A stretch of 42,041 bases of DNA, from assembly GCA_023430465.1 (NCBI GenBank), contig JAEZAM010000067.1:1-42041 (forward strand), written 5' to 3'. How positions within the stretch are numbered: the first letter of the stretch is position 1; each line of letters opens with the position of its first letter. The stretch comes from Bacteroidota bacterium (GTDB lineage Bacteria > Bacteroidota > Bacteroidia > Chitinophagales > Chitinophagaceae). Of this stretch, positions 17,462 through 24,786 are shown one piece after another. The position numbers and the translations under genes were made by a program. The notes beneath the pieces are model-generated. The model had not been told where the DNA came from and did no database searches. It saw nothing but the letters and a program-made list of their open reading frames with translations.

Positions 17462-19582
17462 TCAACGTAAAAAAGCTGCGGGTACACCGCCGTCCACATT
17501 CAGTACATTACCGGTGCTTTTATTCAGCAAGCCCCCAATAAATGCAAACACCGCGTTGGCTATATCCGTCGGTAAAATTGGCGTTTTCAACAAGGTACGA
17601 CGTGCATAGAACTCCGGCAATTGTTCTTCCTTTATACCGTAGGCCTGTGCCCGTCCTGCCGCCCATCCATTTGCCCAGATATTGCTGCCAGCAATGACTG
17701 CATCGGGGTTTACGGCGTTCACGCGAATCCGTTCTCCTCCCAGCTCTGCGGCCAGCAGCCTGGTCATGTGCAATTGTGCGGCCTTTGCGGTGCTGTAGCC
17801 AACATTGTCAGGACCACTAACCACCGCATTCTTGCTGACGATATTCACGATATCCCCTCCCATCGACTGACGGCGCATAATGTCAACGCTCGCCTGGGTC
17901 ACGAGAAACTGGCCCTTCACCAGAATATCCTGCAAGGTATCCCAATCTTCGATAGTGGTTTTGGCAATTGGTTTGGAAATAGATAAACCCGCATTGTTCG
18001 CAATGATATCAACCCCTCCAAACGCAACAACGGCTGCGATAAGACAATTTTCGGTCGACTCTTTGTTCGTCACGTTCATCAGTGAAGTGACAAAACTATC
18101 ATGGCCGAATTTTTCACCAAATTCCTCAGCGGCCTCTGCCAGCCGTTCCGCATTGATATCAGTAAGAATAACGCAAGCGCCCTCCTCGGCAAATTTTTCC
18201 GCGATCGCTTTGCCTATGCCTCCGCCGCTGCCGGTTACAAGCGCTACCCTGCCTGTAAGGGGCCGGGGTGCTGGCAATCGTTTCAGCTTGGCCTCTTCCA
18301 GCAGCCAGTACTCAATATTGAATGCCTCCTGCAGGGGAAGGGATACATAACTGCTCACGGCTTCTGCTCCTTTCATCACGTTGATCGCATTGGTATAAAA
18401 CTCGGCCGCGATGCGCGCTGTCTGTTTATCCTTTGCATACGCAAACATTCCTATTCCCGGGTAAAGAATAATTACGGGGTTCGTATCCCGCATGGGCGGG
18501 CTGTCGGGATGGCGATGCTGCTCATAGTAGTGGCGGTAACGCTGGCGATAGGTTTCGAAACCGGAACTCAGCTTTTCGCGAACGGCGGCAGGGTCCGTCA
18601 GGTCTTCGTCAACGGCCAGTGGCAGCAGCAAAGGTGCGATCTTCGTGCGGAGAAAATGGTCGGGGCAACTGGTACCCATTGCGGCCAGCCTTGCCACGTC
18701 ATGGCTGCTGATAAATTCCATTACTGCCGGATCATCCGTAAAGTGACCGATCATGTTACGTTCGGTGGAGCAAAGTCCGCGAAGTACCGGGGCCACCTTT
18801 GCTGCAATCTGCTTTCGCAGCGCTGAATCCACGCTGGCAATTTTTTGCCCGCCGAAAATGGCTTTGTTTTTACCATAGTGCTCCTCGAGGTACGCAGCAT
18901 ATTTCTCAATTACCTCGAGTGTATTGACATAACAGTCGTGCGAGGTATCGCCCCAGGTGAAAAGACCGTGACCTCCCAGCATGATGCCGCGAATGCCCGG
19001 GTTCTCTTCGAGGCAGGCCCTGAGTTTCAACCCAAGATCAAATCCCGGCCGTTGCCAGTCGACCCATCCAATGGCGCCGGCAAATAATTCTTCATTGATC
19101 TTTCGGCCATCTGCAGCGGCAGCAATGGCAATGGCTGCATCAGGATGGAGGTGATCGATGTGCCGGAAAGGCAGAAAAGCGTGAAGTGGTGTATCGATCG
19201 ATGGAGCGGCTGCACCTGGCTCGAAAAGACAACGGTCAAAAAGCGCCACCATGCTGTCTTCCGTTTCAATCCCCTTGTACACGGAGCGGAGGTCCTCCAT
19301 TCGCTGAAGATACAGCGAAGACAGGCCGTTTCTCCGCAGTGACCCCAGGTTCCCGCCTGAACCTTTCACATACATCACCTCTGCCGGCTGGCCGGAAAGC
19401 GGGTCTGTCTCGGTGATCTTGCAACTGGTGTTGCCTCCACCATAATTCGTTAGCCGAAGGTCGGCGCCAAGTAAGTTGGACCGGTAGAGCAACAGCGCTA
19501 TTTCATCGCCCTCCATATCTGCGGCCGTCTCCTTATTCCATTGGTAAGAAACATGCCTGAATCCTATATCATTTGATTCCAT
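17462..19582 (-). CDS. rhaEW: Bifunctional rhamnulose-1-phosphate aldolase / L-lactaldehyde dehydrogenase
   Basis: A 706-residue fusion. Residues about 1-420 are a class II aldolase/adducin domain (LRLTNYGGGNTSCKI, MYVKGSGGNLGSL, HIDHLHPDAAIAIAAA with zinc His, GIMLGGHGLFTWG). Residues about 440-706 are a short-chain dehydrogenase with the glycine-rich TGSGGGIGKA near 450-460, the NNAG motif and catalytic YSTAK near 596. The first half would split L-rhamnulose 1-phosphate into dihydroxyacetone phosphate and L-lactaldehyde; the second would oxidise the lactaldehyde to L-lactate with NAD. It is the first gene of the catabolic operon, and a tandem CAGGATA operator candidate lies 68 bp upstream of its start. 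Confidence 0.93.
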   Translation of the reverse strand: MESNDIGFRHVSYQWNKETAADMEGDEIALLLYRSNLLGADLRLTNYGGGNTSCKITETDPLSGQPAEVMYVKGSGGNLGSLRRNGLSSLYLQRMEDLRSVYKGIETEDSMVALFDRCLFEPGAAAPSIDTPLHAFLPFRHIDHLHPDAAIAIAAAADGRKINEELFAGAIGWVDWQRPGFDLGLKLRACLEENPGIRGIMLGGHGLFTWGDTSHDCYVNTLEVIEKYAAYLEEHYGKNKAIFGGQKIASVDSALRKQIAAKVAPVLRGLCSTERNMIGHFTDDPAVMEFISSHDVARLAAMGTSCPDHFLRTKIAPLLLPLAVDEDLTDPAAVREKLSSGFETYRQRYRHYYEQHRHPDSPPMRDTNPVIILYPGIGMFAYAKDKQTARIAAEFYTNAINVMKGAEAVSSYVSLPLQEAFNIEYWLLEEAKLKRLPAPRPLTGRVALVTGSGGGIGKAIAEKFAEEGACVILTDINAERLAEAAEEFGEKFGHDSFVTSLMNVTNKESTENCLIAAVVAFGGVDIIANNAGLSISKPIAKTTIEDWDTLQDILVKGQFLVTQASVDIMRRQSMGGDIVNIVSKNAVVSGPDNVGYSTAKAAQLHMTRLLAAELGGERIRVNAVNPDAVIAGSNIWANGWAAGRAQAYGIKEEQLPEFYARRTLLKTPILPTDIANAVFAFIGGLLNKSTGNVLNVDGGVPAAFLR

Positions 19583-19650
19583 ACTGGTATAAATTCATGG
19601 TCGCCTGCAAGGCGGTAAGTAAGCGAAAATGAGAATATTGAGCTGCCCAT

Positions 19651-19669
19651 CTATCCTGATGTATCCTGT
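19651..19669 (-). promoter_or_regulatory. Tandem-repeat operator candidate upstream of rhaEW
   Basis: CTATCCTGATGTATCCTGT on the plus strand. On the minus strand it is two CAGGATA half-sites with 10-bp periodicity, ending 68 bp upstream of the rhaEW ATG. It differs at only two of 19 positions from the copy at 20779-20797 before rhaT. It is the likely binding site of the local GntR regulator. Confidence 0.6.
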
Positions 19670-19674
19670 CAGCA

Positions 19675-20745
19675 TCAATTTTGAGCATTGCCATAGCCAA
19701 CCAAAACAACTGATAAAATGATCACAAGTATTCCCATCGCGATGGTGCCCTTTGTGCGGAGGCTGACACCTATCCATTCTTTCAATACAATACCCCACAT
19801 GGTGGAAACAAGAATGATGAAGGCCATGTGAAGAATCCAGGAACTTGCCCCATTTCCCAATCTTGTTTCTCCCATTCCATAAAAAAAGAACTGCAGGAAC
19901 CATATCGAACCGGCCAATGCAGCCATGAGGTAATTGTTGGTCAATGGCGTGCGCTTGTTGGTATAATCGGAGAAACTTCGATTGCGCGCATTCAGTAGAA
20001 GACACCACGTGAGATTGGTAGTGAGCCCGCCCCAAAGAATAACGACAAAAACGACGTTGTTTACAAATAAAGGATTGGCGCCGGCACTGCCTGCTTCAAG
20101 CGCCATCTCCTTGCCTGCCTCGATACCAAAATTGAAACAGGCGCTGAGAATTCCGGAAACGATGGCAACGGTCAGTCCTTTTTTCAGTTGGAACTCGCTG
20201 ACGGATTGTTTCTTTTGCTCATCAGTCAATTCTTTTTCTTTTCGTGAGCCTGCGAGGCCACAGATGGCAATACCTGCAAGGCAAAGCAGCACCCCGAATA
20301 AAATGATCTGGCCACCGCCGGACGACAGCATTCCCGAAAAGGTATCGCCGTCGATGCCGCGTATATCCCGGTATAGCGGAGGTATGAGCGCGCCAAAAGC
20401 AGAAGTGAATCCGAGTGCCACTGCCATGCCCAAAGAAAGACCGAGGTAACGCATGGCCAGCCCGAACGTCAAACCGCCTACGCCCCAGAGCAATCCCATC
20501 AGGTATGTGTTGAACAGGGTTGTTGCCGGGGTAGACTGGATAATGGTCATGAATCCGGGAATGGTCAGCCAGGCAGCGATGAATGGTACGATCAACCAGG
20601 AAAACAATCCACCGATGATCCAGTAGGATTCCCAGGCCCAGCCTTTCACTTTTTTATACGGCAAATAAAAGCTGCCCGAGGCAAAGCCACCAAGCAAATG
20701 AAAAATCAGTCCGGAGAGAACAAGCATGGCATTGGTTTTAAGCAA
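19675..20745 (-). CDS. rhaT: L-rhamnose/H+ symporter
   Basis: A 356-residue integral membrane protein with about ten hydrophobic helices. It begins MLKTNAMLVLSGLIFHLLGGFASGSFYLPYKKVKGWAWESYW, the characteristic RhaT opening. It continues with WGVGGLTFGLAMRYLGLSLGMAVALG, a large cytoplasmic loop containing RKEKELTDEQKK, and NARNRSFSDY. It imports L-rhamnose through the inner membrane with protons. It is divided from the rhaEW operon by 92 bp that include an operator copy. A second copy lies 33 bp before its own start, so it is co-regulated with the catabolic operon but separately promoted. Confidence 0.93.
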   Translation of the reverse strand: MLKTNAMLVLSGLIFHLLGGFASGSFYLPYKKVKGWAWESYWIIGGLFSWLIVPFIAAWLTIPGFMTIIQSTPATTLFNTYLMGLLWGVGGLTFGLAMRYLGLSLGMAVALGFTSAFGALIPPLYRDIRGIDGDTFSGMLSSGGGQIILFGVLLCLAGIAICGLAGSRKEKELTDEQKKQSVSEFQLKKGLTVAIVSGILSACFNFGIEAGKEMALEAGSAGANPLFVNNVVFVVILWGGLTTNLTWCLLLNARNRSFSDYTNKRTPLTNNYLMAALAGSIWFLQFFFYGMGETRLGNGASSWILHMAFIILVSTMWGIVLKEWIGVSLRTKGTIAMGILVIILSVVLVGYGNAQN

Positions 20746-20778
20746 ACGTGCCCCAAATAACGGAAACCTTAGCGAGAA

Positions 20779-20797
20779 CTATCCTGTAGTATCCTGT
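20779..20797 (-). promoter_or_regulatory. Tandem-repeat operator candidate upstream of rhaT
   Basis: CTATCCTGTAGTATCCTGT on the plus strand, i.e. two ACAGGATA half-sites one helical turn (10 bp) apart on the minus strand, 33 bp before the rhaT ATG. It is paired with the copy at 19651-19669. Confidence 0.6.
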
Positions 20798-20846
20798 TGT
20801 GAAGTGCGGAGAGTGGAGTGTGAAGTACTTTGCGTCTTTGATGCCG

Positions 20847-20898
20847 CTGTTGGTGTTCGAAATGAAATCAATAACAAAATAGTTCCCCACACCAACAG
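20847..20898. repeat. 10-bp perfect inverted repeat in the rhaT upstream region
   Basis: CTGTTGGTGT (20847-20856) and ACACCAACAG (20889-20898) are exact reverse complements 32 bp apart. They lie between the rhaT operator and the minus-strand terminator at 20906. The pair could be a looping operator pair or the stem of an RNA hairpin; no T-run follows. Confidence 0.55.
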
Positions 20899-20905
20899 TT
20901 GAAGC

Positions 20906-20940
20906 ATAAAAAAAGCAGGCGGCTAGACAACCACCTGCTT
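20906..20940 (-). terminator. Minus-strand terminator with no recognised gene upstream
   Basis: Read on the minus strand, AAGCAGGTGG (20940-20931), an 8-nt loop and CCGCCTGCTT (20922-20913) run directly into a T tract. The stem is 10 bp with one G-T pair. It must end a transcript that starts between here and about 21.4 kb on the minus strand. No annotated-length gene is there, only the 47-codon frame at 21130-21273. Confidence 0.75.
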
Positions 20941-21129
20941 GGTCTTTTTGGACCGTTCACATGAGAAATTTATAATGAGTACATCATTGCATTTGCTGAT
21001 GTGAAATTATGCAGCGTCACAAAACATGAACGGCAAACCTTCCCGAAGCATGAATTTTTCGCACCCTGATTTTCCAATTACAAATCATCAAGCCATGTTG
21101 CCGTTTATCATATCAATGTTTTTATACAA

Positions 21130-21273
21130 TCAGTCGGCGTCAACCACCGGCTCCCGCCACAACCTTCTCCGGGCGGACATTTCATGATATTGTGCAGCAG
21201 CGGGAGAAATATGCCGGGACGTTTCTTTTCCCGGCTGAAGAATGATTTTTGACGAATGAAGCAGCGAATACAT
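21130..21273 (-). CDS. Candidate 47-aa small protein
   Basis: ATG to TGA, 47 residues, beginning MYSLLHSSKIILQPGKE and ending RRRLWREPVVDAD. It is basic in the middle, with no signal peptide or transmembrane segment. It is the longest frame on the minus strand upstream of the orphan terminator at 20906-20940, and codon use is similar to neighbouring genes. There is no clear ribosome-binding site and no family is recognised. The transcript may instead be a non-coding RNA, with this frame arising by chance. Confidence 0.3.
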   Translation of the reverse strand: MYSLLHSSKIILQPGKETSRHISPAAAQYHEMSARRRLWREPVVDAD

Positions 21274-21336
21274 GATCGATGTTATCTAAGTGATCCAATC
21301 ACATCACATACAAGACGGGACAAGAGCATTCGTTAT

Positions 21337-21363
21337 GACATTTACCATTTGTAAATGAATGTC
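21337..21363. repeat. Inverted-repeat operator candidate upstream of the LytS-type kinase
   Basis: CATTTAC (21339-21345) and GTAAATG (21351-21357) are exact inverted repeats with a 5-bp spacer, and GACATT/AATGTC extend the symmetry on the outside in a slightly shifted register. The site lies about 70 bp upstream of the presumed kinase promoter. Confidence 0.45.
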
Positions 21364-21377
21364 ACCATGAAAAAAAA

Positions 21378-21413
21378 TTTGTACTTGCTTAACAGCGCGT
21401 ACAAATAGTTTTA
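21378..21413 (+). promoter_or_regulatory. Promoter with embedded inverted repeat, LytS-type kinase gene
   Basis: TTTGTAC (21378-21384) and GTACAAA (21399-21405) are exact inverted repeats with 14 bp between them. A TTG at 21385-21387 and TAGTTTTA (21406-21413, one mismatch to TAnnTTTG) with an 18-bp spacer could be the -33 and -7 boxes. This arrangement would let a repressor or the LytTR regulator control the operon about 75 bp upstream of the ATG. Confidence 0.45.
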
Positions 21414-21487
21414 TGTCCTGTTCGCTAATCACATTTACATGAGCAAAGAGAGGATCGCGAACGGTCTACCAAACCAATCATGTTGCT

Positions 21488-22531
21488 ATGATCAAGGACA
21501 GGATCCTGAGACTAGTTTTTATTCCCCTGCTGGGTATAAGCCTGCCGCTTGTATCCGGTATTATCACCTATAGGCTTTACAGTGGCCCTGAACTCGCGGG
21601 CGCTTTCATTTTTTTCTTTCTTACATCACTTAGTATCTGGGCGGGTTGCAACTGGATACATAGCAGGCTGAGGCCCTTGTTCCGGCCTCTGGCAAACCCA
21701 TTCCAGAAAGTGGGAGCCGTTGCGATGGTATCCGCGATCTATGGCGGCTCAGTTGGCGGGTTCTCGGCATTGCTGTGGCTGAATATCTCCCGGGAACGGT
21801 TTGCCTGGAATGGACTGTTCAGGTTTGTCGCCGCATGTGTGGCCGCGGTCATCATCTTCACCCTTATCTACGAAATCCTTTTCCTCAGCAAGGAACGTGA
21901 AATCGACAATAAGATCGTTGACCAACTCGACCGCGAGCGTACACAGGCAGAATTGCAGGCCCTGTCCAATGAAATGGATCCCCACTTTCTTTTCAATTCA
22001 CTCAACACGCTCAATTACCTGATAACGAACCAGCCGCAACAGGCGCGCTTATTCAATAACAAACTGGCACAGGTGTATAAATATTTTCTTGTTAATAAAA
22101 ACAAGGAACTCATCACCCTCGATGAAGAACTGGAGTTCATAGAAAATTATTTTTTCCTGTTGCAGATCCGGCACGATAGCAAGCTCGAGTTACATACCCA
22201 GTTGCTGTACAACACACAGGCTACCCTCGTGCCTCCCTGTTCGCTGCAGATACTAATAGAAAATGCGATCAAGCACAATGAATTCAGCGAAGCAAAGCCA
22301 TTGATCATCCAGGTTACACTGACAGAAAACTTTCTGCAGGTGACCAACAACATAAAACCAAAACCCTATGCAGTCAACTCCACCGGAGTCGGACTGCGGA
22401 ATCTTCGTTCCCGGTACAGGATTCTTTTTCACAGGGAAATAGCGATCGAAAGTAACCGGGATATGTTCGTTGTGCAATTACCACTCATTACCAAATCCGC
22501 CGTCACCGAAGAAGGAACGGCCCAAACCTGA
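21488..22531 (+). CDS. LytS/YehU-type sensor histidine kinase
   Basis: 347 residues. Four hydrophobic segments at about 8-26, 37-55, 74-98 and 108-133 form the membrane part. A short coiled coil (KEREIDNKIVDQLDRERTQAELQAL) leads to the His_kinase domain with phospho-accepting H166 in MDPHFLFNSLNTL. The ATPase part carries the N-box IENAIKHN and the G-box STGVGLRNLRSRY. There is no extracellular sensor domain, so the signal is probably sensed within the membrane. The partner regulator starts 4 bp downstream. The start codon has a weak ribosome-binding site. Confidence 0.93.
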   Translation: MIKDRILRLVFIPLLGISLPLVSGIITYRLYSGPELAGAFIFFFLTSLSIWAGCNWIHSRLRPLFRPLANPFQKVGAVAMVSAIYGGSVGGFSALLWLNISRERFAWNGLFRFVAACVAAVIIFTLIYEILFLSKEREIDNKIVDQLDRERTQAELQALSNEMDPHFLFNSLNTLNYLITNQPQQARLFNNKLAQVYKYFLVNKNKELITLDEELEFIENYFFLLQIRHDSKLELHTQLLYNTQATLVPPCSLQILIENAIKHNEFSEAKPLIIQVTLTENFLQVTNNIKPKPYAVNSTGVGLRNLRSRYRILFHREIAIESNRDMFVVQLPLITKSAVTEEGTAQT

Positions 22532-22535
22532 GACT

Positions 22536-23294
22536 ATGCTGAATGCCCTTATCATTGAAGACGAGAAACCCGCCCAGGAGAACCTTGTACATACGCTTGC
22601 TGCAGTAGCACAGGACGTGCAGGTCACCGCGCGATTGGCAACCGTACAGGAAAGCATCGATTACCTGGCGACACATCAGAATGTTGACCTTATCTTTAGC
22701 GATGTACAACTAAGCGATGGACTTTCCTTTGAAATATTCAACCAGGGTGATATTCATATTCCGGTTATTTTCATCACCGGCTATGATGAATTCATGTTGA
22801 ATGCCTTCGAGTATAACGGGATCGACTACCTGCTTAAACCGATCGATAAGTTCGAATTGCATAAGGCGCTGGCGAAATACCGCATGCTGGAAAAGCATTT
22901 CACTGACCACCACAATCTTGGCCGCCTGGTACAGTATGTCGGAGATCACCGGAAGAAAAGACTGATTGTAAGAAAAGGCCTGGAGAACATTCCTCTCCGC
23001 TTCGATGACGTTGTACTTTTTTACACAGAAAACAAGATCGTGTATGTGATAGATCGAACGGGAAAGAAATACCTGGTCGACAAGAATCTCGCGGAGCTGG
23101 AAGAAGAACTCGACCAGGAAACATTCTTCCGGGCCAATCGTCAATATATCATCAACATCAATTTCATCCGCGGATTCAAGGCTTATGAAAAAGTGAAACT
23201 GATCATCGACCTCACGTTGCCGGAACTGAACCATGCCATCATCGTCAGCCAGGAGATGGCACCCCAGTTCAGGGAGTGGATGCATAACGCCTGA
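22536..23294 (+). CDS. LytTR-family response regulator
   Basis: 252 residues from ATG 22536; the frame is open upstream into the kinase gene but the receiver fold begins here. Receiver residues 1-120: acidic pocket E8-D9-E10, phospho-acceptor D56 (LIFSDVQLSDG), T81 and K101 (YLLKPID). The LytTR DNA-binding domain covers about 148-250, with KRLIVRKGLENIPL, VVLFYTENKIVYV, FFRANRQYIININFI and the closing strand. It would be phosphorylated by the adjacent kinase and bind direct or inverted repeats; the inverted repeats at 21339 and 21378 are candidate autoregulatory sites. Its stop codon abuts that of the convergent LuxE-like gene (TGATCA). Confidence 0.94.
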   Translation: MLNALIIEDEKPAQENLVHTLAAVAQDVQVTARLATVQESIDYLATHQNVDLIFSDVQLSDGLSFEIFNQGDIHIPVIFITGYDEFMLNAFEYNGIDYLLKPIDKFELHKALAKYRMLEKHFTDHHNLGRLVQYVGDHRKKRLIVRKGLENIPLRFDDVVLFYTENKIVYVIDRTGKKYLVDKNLAELEEELDQETFFRANRQYIININFIRGFKAYEKVKLIIDLTLPELNHAIIVSQEMAPQFREWMHNA

Positions 23295-24293
23295 TCACAG
23301 AACGAGCAGGGAACACCCGCGGAGATCACTGTTATCCAAACGACCGATCACCTCAAACCGTCCATCGGCGTGAACCCGGCAGGCATCATCGGTGGCGATG
23401 AAACTGCAACTGTAAACGTTGGCCAGATCGATCACATTCAATGCACCCGTCACGGTTCGCTGCGGATCAATGCGAAGTTCTAGCGGATCTTCTTCATCGC
23501 GTGCTACTATGCGCATCCAGGATGGACACTGAAACAGCCCTTCACCCTGCGAGTAGGCCTGGGACAGGAGTTCCGTCATTCCATATTCGGAATGTATAAC
23601 TGGCACATGAAATGCGCCGCAAAGAATGCTGTGCAGTTCTTCACGGACGAGCTCGGTCCTACGGCCTTTCATACCGCCGGTCTCCATGATCACGGTGTGG
23701 TGCAGGTGGAGATCGACCGTCTCCGCCATGTCAAGCAGGGCAAAACTGACACCGATGAGCAGGGTCTTTTTTCCTTCACGCTCCAGCTCTTCCAGTAACG
23801 CAGGCAGGCGATCAGTGGCATTGAGGTAGAACCCGCTGCGGTGATCTCCGCTTTCGCGCACAAGACGGTCTACCATATATACAAGGGATGAACCCGAGCG
23901 TTCCAGGTAGGATGGCAGCAGACCAATAACACACCAGTCTGAAACGGCGCCGTAAAATACATGGAAGGTGCGGAGAAAACTTTCTTCATATAACCGGCCT
24001 GATCGCACCATGTGACGGCTGGTGCTGAGGCCTGTTGTGCCACTGCTGGTAAACAAAAGTTCATGATCACCGGCGACCTTCACATCTTCCGTTTTAAAAA
24101 ATCGGATAGGAAGAAATGGAATGTGCGACAGGGAAACTACGTTCTCAGGGTTGACACGAAGGGCATCCACGAATTTCCGGTAGACCGGGTTTTGCTGATA
24201 CTGGTAGCGGAATATTTCCAGCGCGAGCTCATCAAAACCAGCGGCAGAAACGTTAAAAATTTTATCAATCCATTGACTTTCTCCGGCGGCCAT
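23295..24293 (-). CDS. LuxE-like acyl-protein synthetase / acyl-activating protein
   Basis: 332 residues from the ATG at 24293, which has AAAGGA seven bases upstream; the longer frame to 24491 would run into the divergent gene. The ANL-superfamily AMP-binding motif is seen in LLFTSSGTTGLSTSRHMV, followed by the LuxE-type segments LIGVSFALLDMAE, IMETGGMKGRR, SEYGMTELLSQAYS and a C-terminal DNSDLRGCSLLVL. LuxE proteins activate a fatty acid as an acyl-adenylate and hold it on a Cys near the C-terminus; a Cys is present at the equivalent end here. There are no lux genes nearby, so the role is probably in lipid or exopolymer acylation. Confidence 0.8.
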   Translation of the reverse strand: MAAGESQWIDKIFNVSAAGFDELALEIFRYQYQQNPVYRKFVDALRVNPENVVSLSHIPFLPIRFFKTEDVKVAGDHELLFTSSGTTGLSTSRHMVRSGRLYEESFLRTFHVFYGAVSDWCVIGLLPSYLERSGSSLVYMVDRLVRESGDHRSGFYLNATDRLPALLEELEREGKKTLLIGVSFALLDMAETVDLHLHHTVIMETGGMKGRRTELVREELHSILCGAFHVPVIHSEYGMTELLSQAYSQGEGLFQCPSWMRIVARDEEDPLELRIDPQRTVTGALNVIDLANVYSCSFIATDDACRVHADGRFEVIGRLDNSDLRGCSLLVL

Positions 24294-24310
24294 ATTCCTT
24301 TGGAAAAGTT

Positions 24311-24318
24311 TATATTTG
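24311..24318 (+). promoter_or_regulatory. Bacteroidota -7 promoter box
   Basis: TATATTTG is an exact TAnnTTTG, 21 bp upstream of the ATG at 24340. It lies in the 46-bp gap between the divergent LuxE-like gene and the lipoprotein gene. No -33 TTTG is seen at the usual distance. Confidence 0.55.
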
Positions 24319-24339
24319 TTGTGAACCCAATGTTTTATT

Positions 24340-24786
24340 ATGAAGTCGTTCGCTTCGCTCGCTGCGCTGGTGCTGGTCGTTGTTGTTGTTGTATCCTGCA
24401 GCAAAGATAAGTTTGAAACCAAGCCAAGGCTGGAAATAAATGAATATACGGCGGAAGTAGTTCCCGGCTCGATCATGCGATTTCGCTTCACGTTCTATGA
24501 TAAGGAAGGCGATATCGGGGAATCAAACATCGTGGCCATAAAAGAACGACTCAATGTGGCACCTCCCGTACCGCCGACCGAGTTCAAAGCCGACCGCTTT
24601 GATTACCGTCTCCTTGAGTTTCCTGATAAATCCGAAGGTGAGATCACGTTCGACCTTGATTACGCTTTCATTGATGAAAGTCCTGTTTTCAACGATTCCA
24701 TTCGGTTCCAGTTTTTCCTGATTGATCGGGCAGGTAACTCCAGTGATACGATCACCAGCGAAACGGTCGTAGCACGTCAGCAATAG
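24340..24786 (+). CDS. Hypothetical lipoprotein
   Basis: 148 residues. The strongly hydrophobic signal peptide MKSFASLAALVLVVVVVVSC ends in a lipobox Cys at 20. The mature part is a beta-rich, acidic domain (FRFTFYDKEGDIGESNIVAI, ITFDLDYAFIDESPVFNDSIRFQFFLIDRAGNSSDTI) with the appearance of an Ig/cadherin-like sandwich, as in Chitinophagaceae surface lipoproteins of unknown function. The stop codon is followed immediately by the GTG start of the UbiA-like gene, so the two are probably cotranscribed. Confidence 0.75.
   Translation: MKSFASLAALVLVVVVVVSCSKDKFETKPRLEINEYTAEVVPGSIMRFRFTFYDKEGDIGESNIVAIKERLNVAPPVPPTEFKADRFDYRLLEFPDKSEGEITFDLDYAFIDESPVFNDSIRFQFFLIDRAGNSSDTITSETVVARQQ

Noticed and set aside
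18101..18826. 241-codon plus-strand frame antisense to rhaEW
   Set aside because: It is opposite the conserved aldolase/dehydrogenase fusion. Its open length reflects codon bias of the real gene.
21439..21570. 43-codon frame starting MSKERIANGL upstream of the LytS-type kinase
   Set aside because: It overlaps the signal-anchor coding region of the kinase in another frame. The kinase frame is clearly the real one; a regulatory upstream ORF is possible but unsupported.
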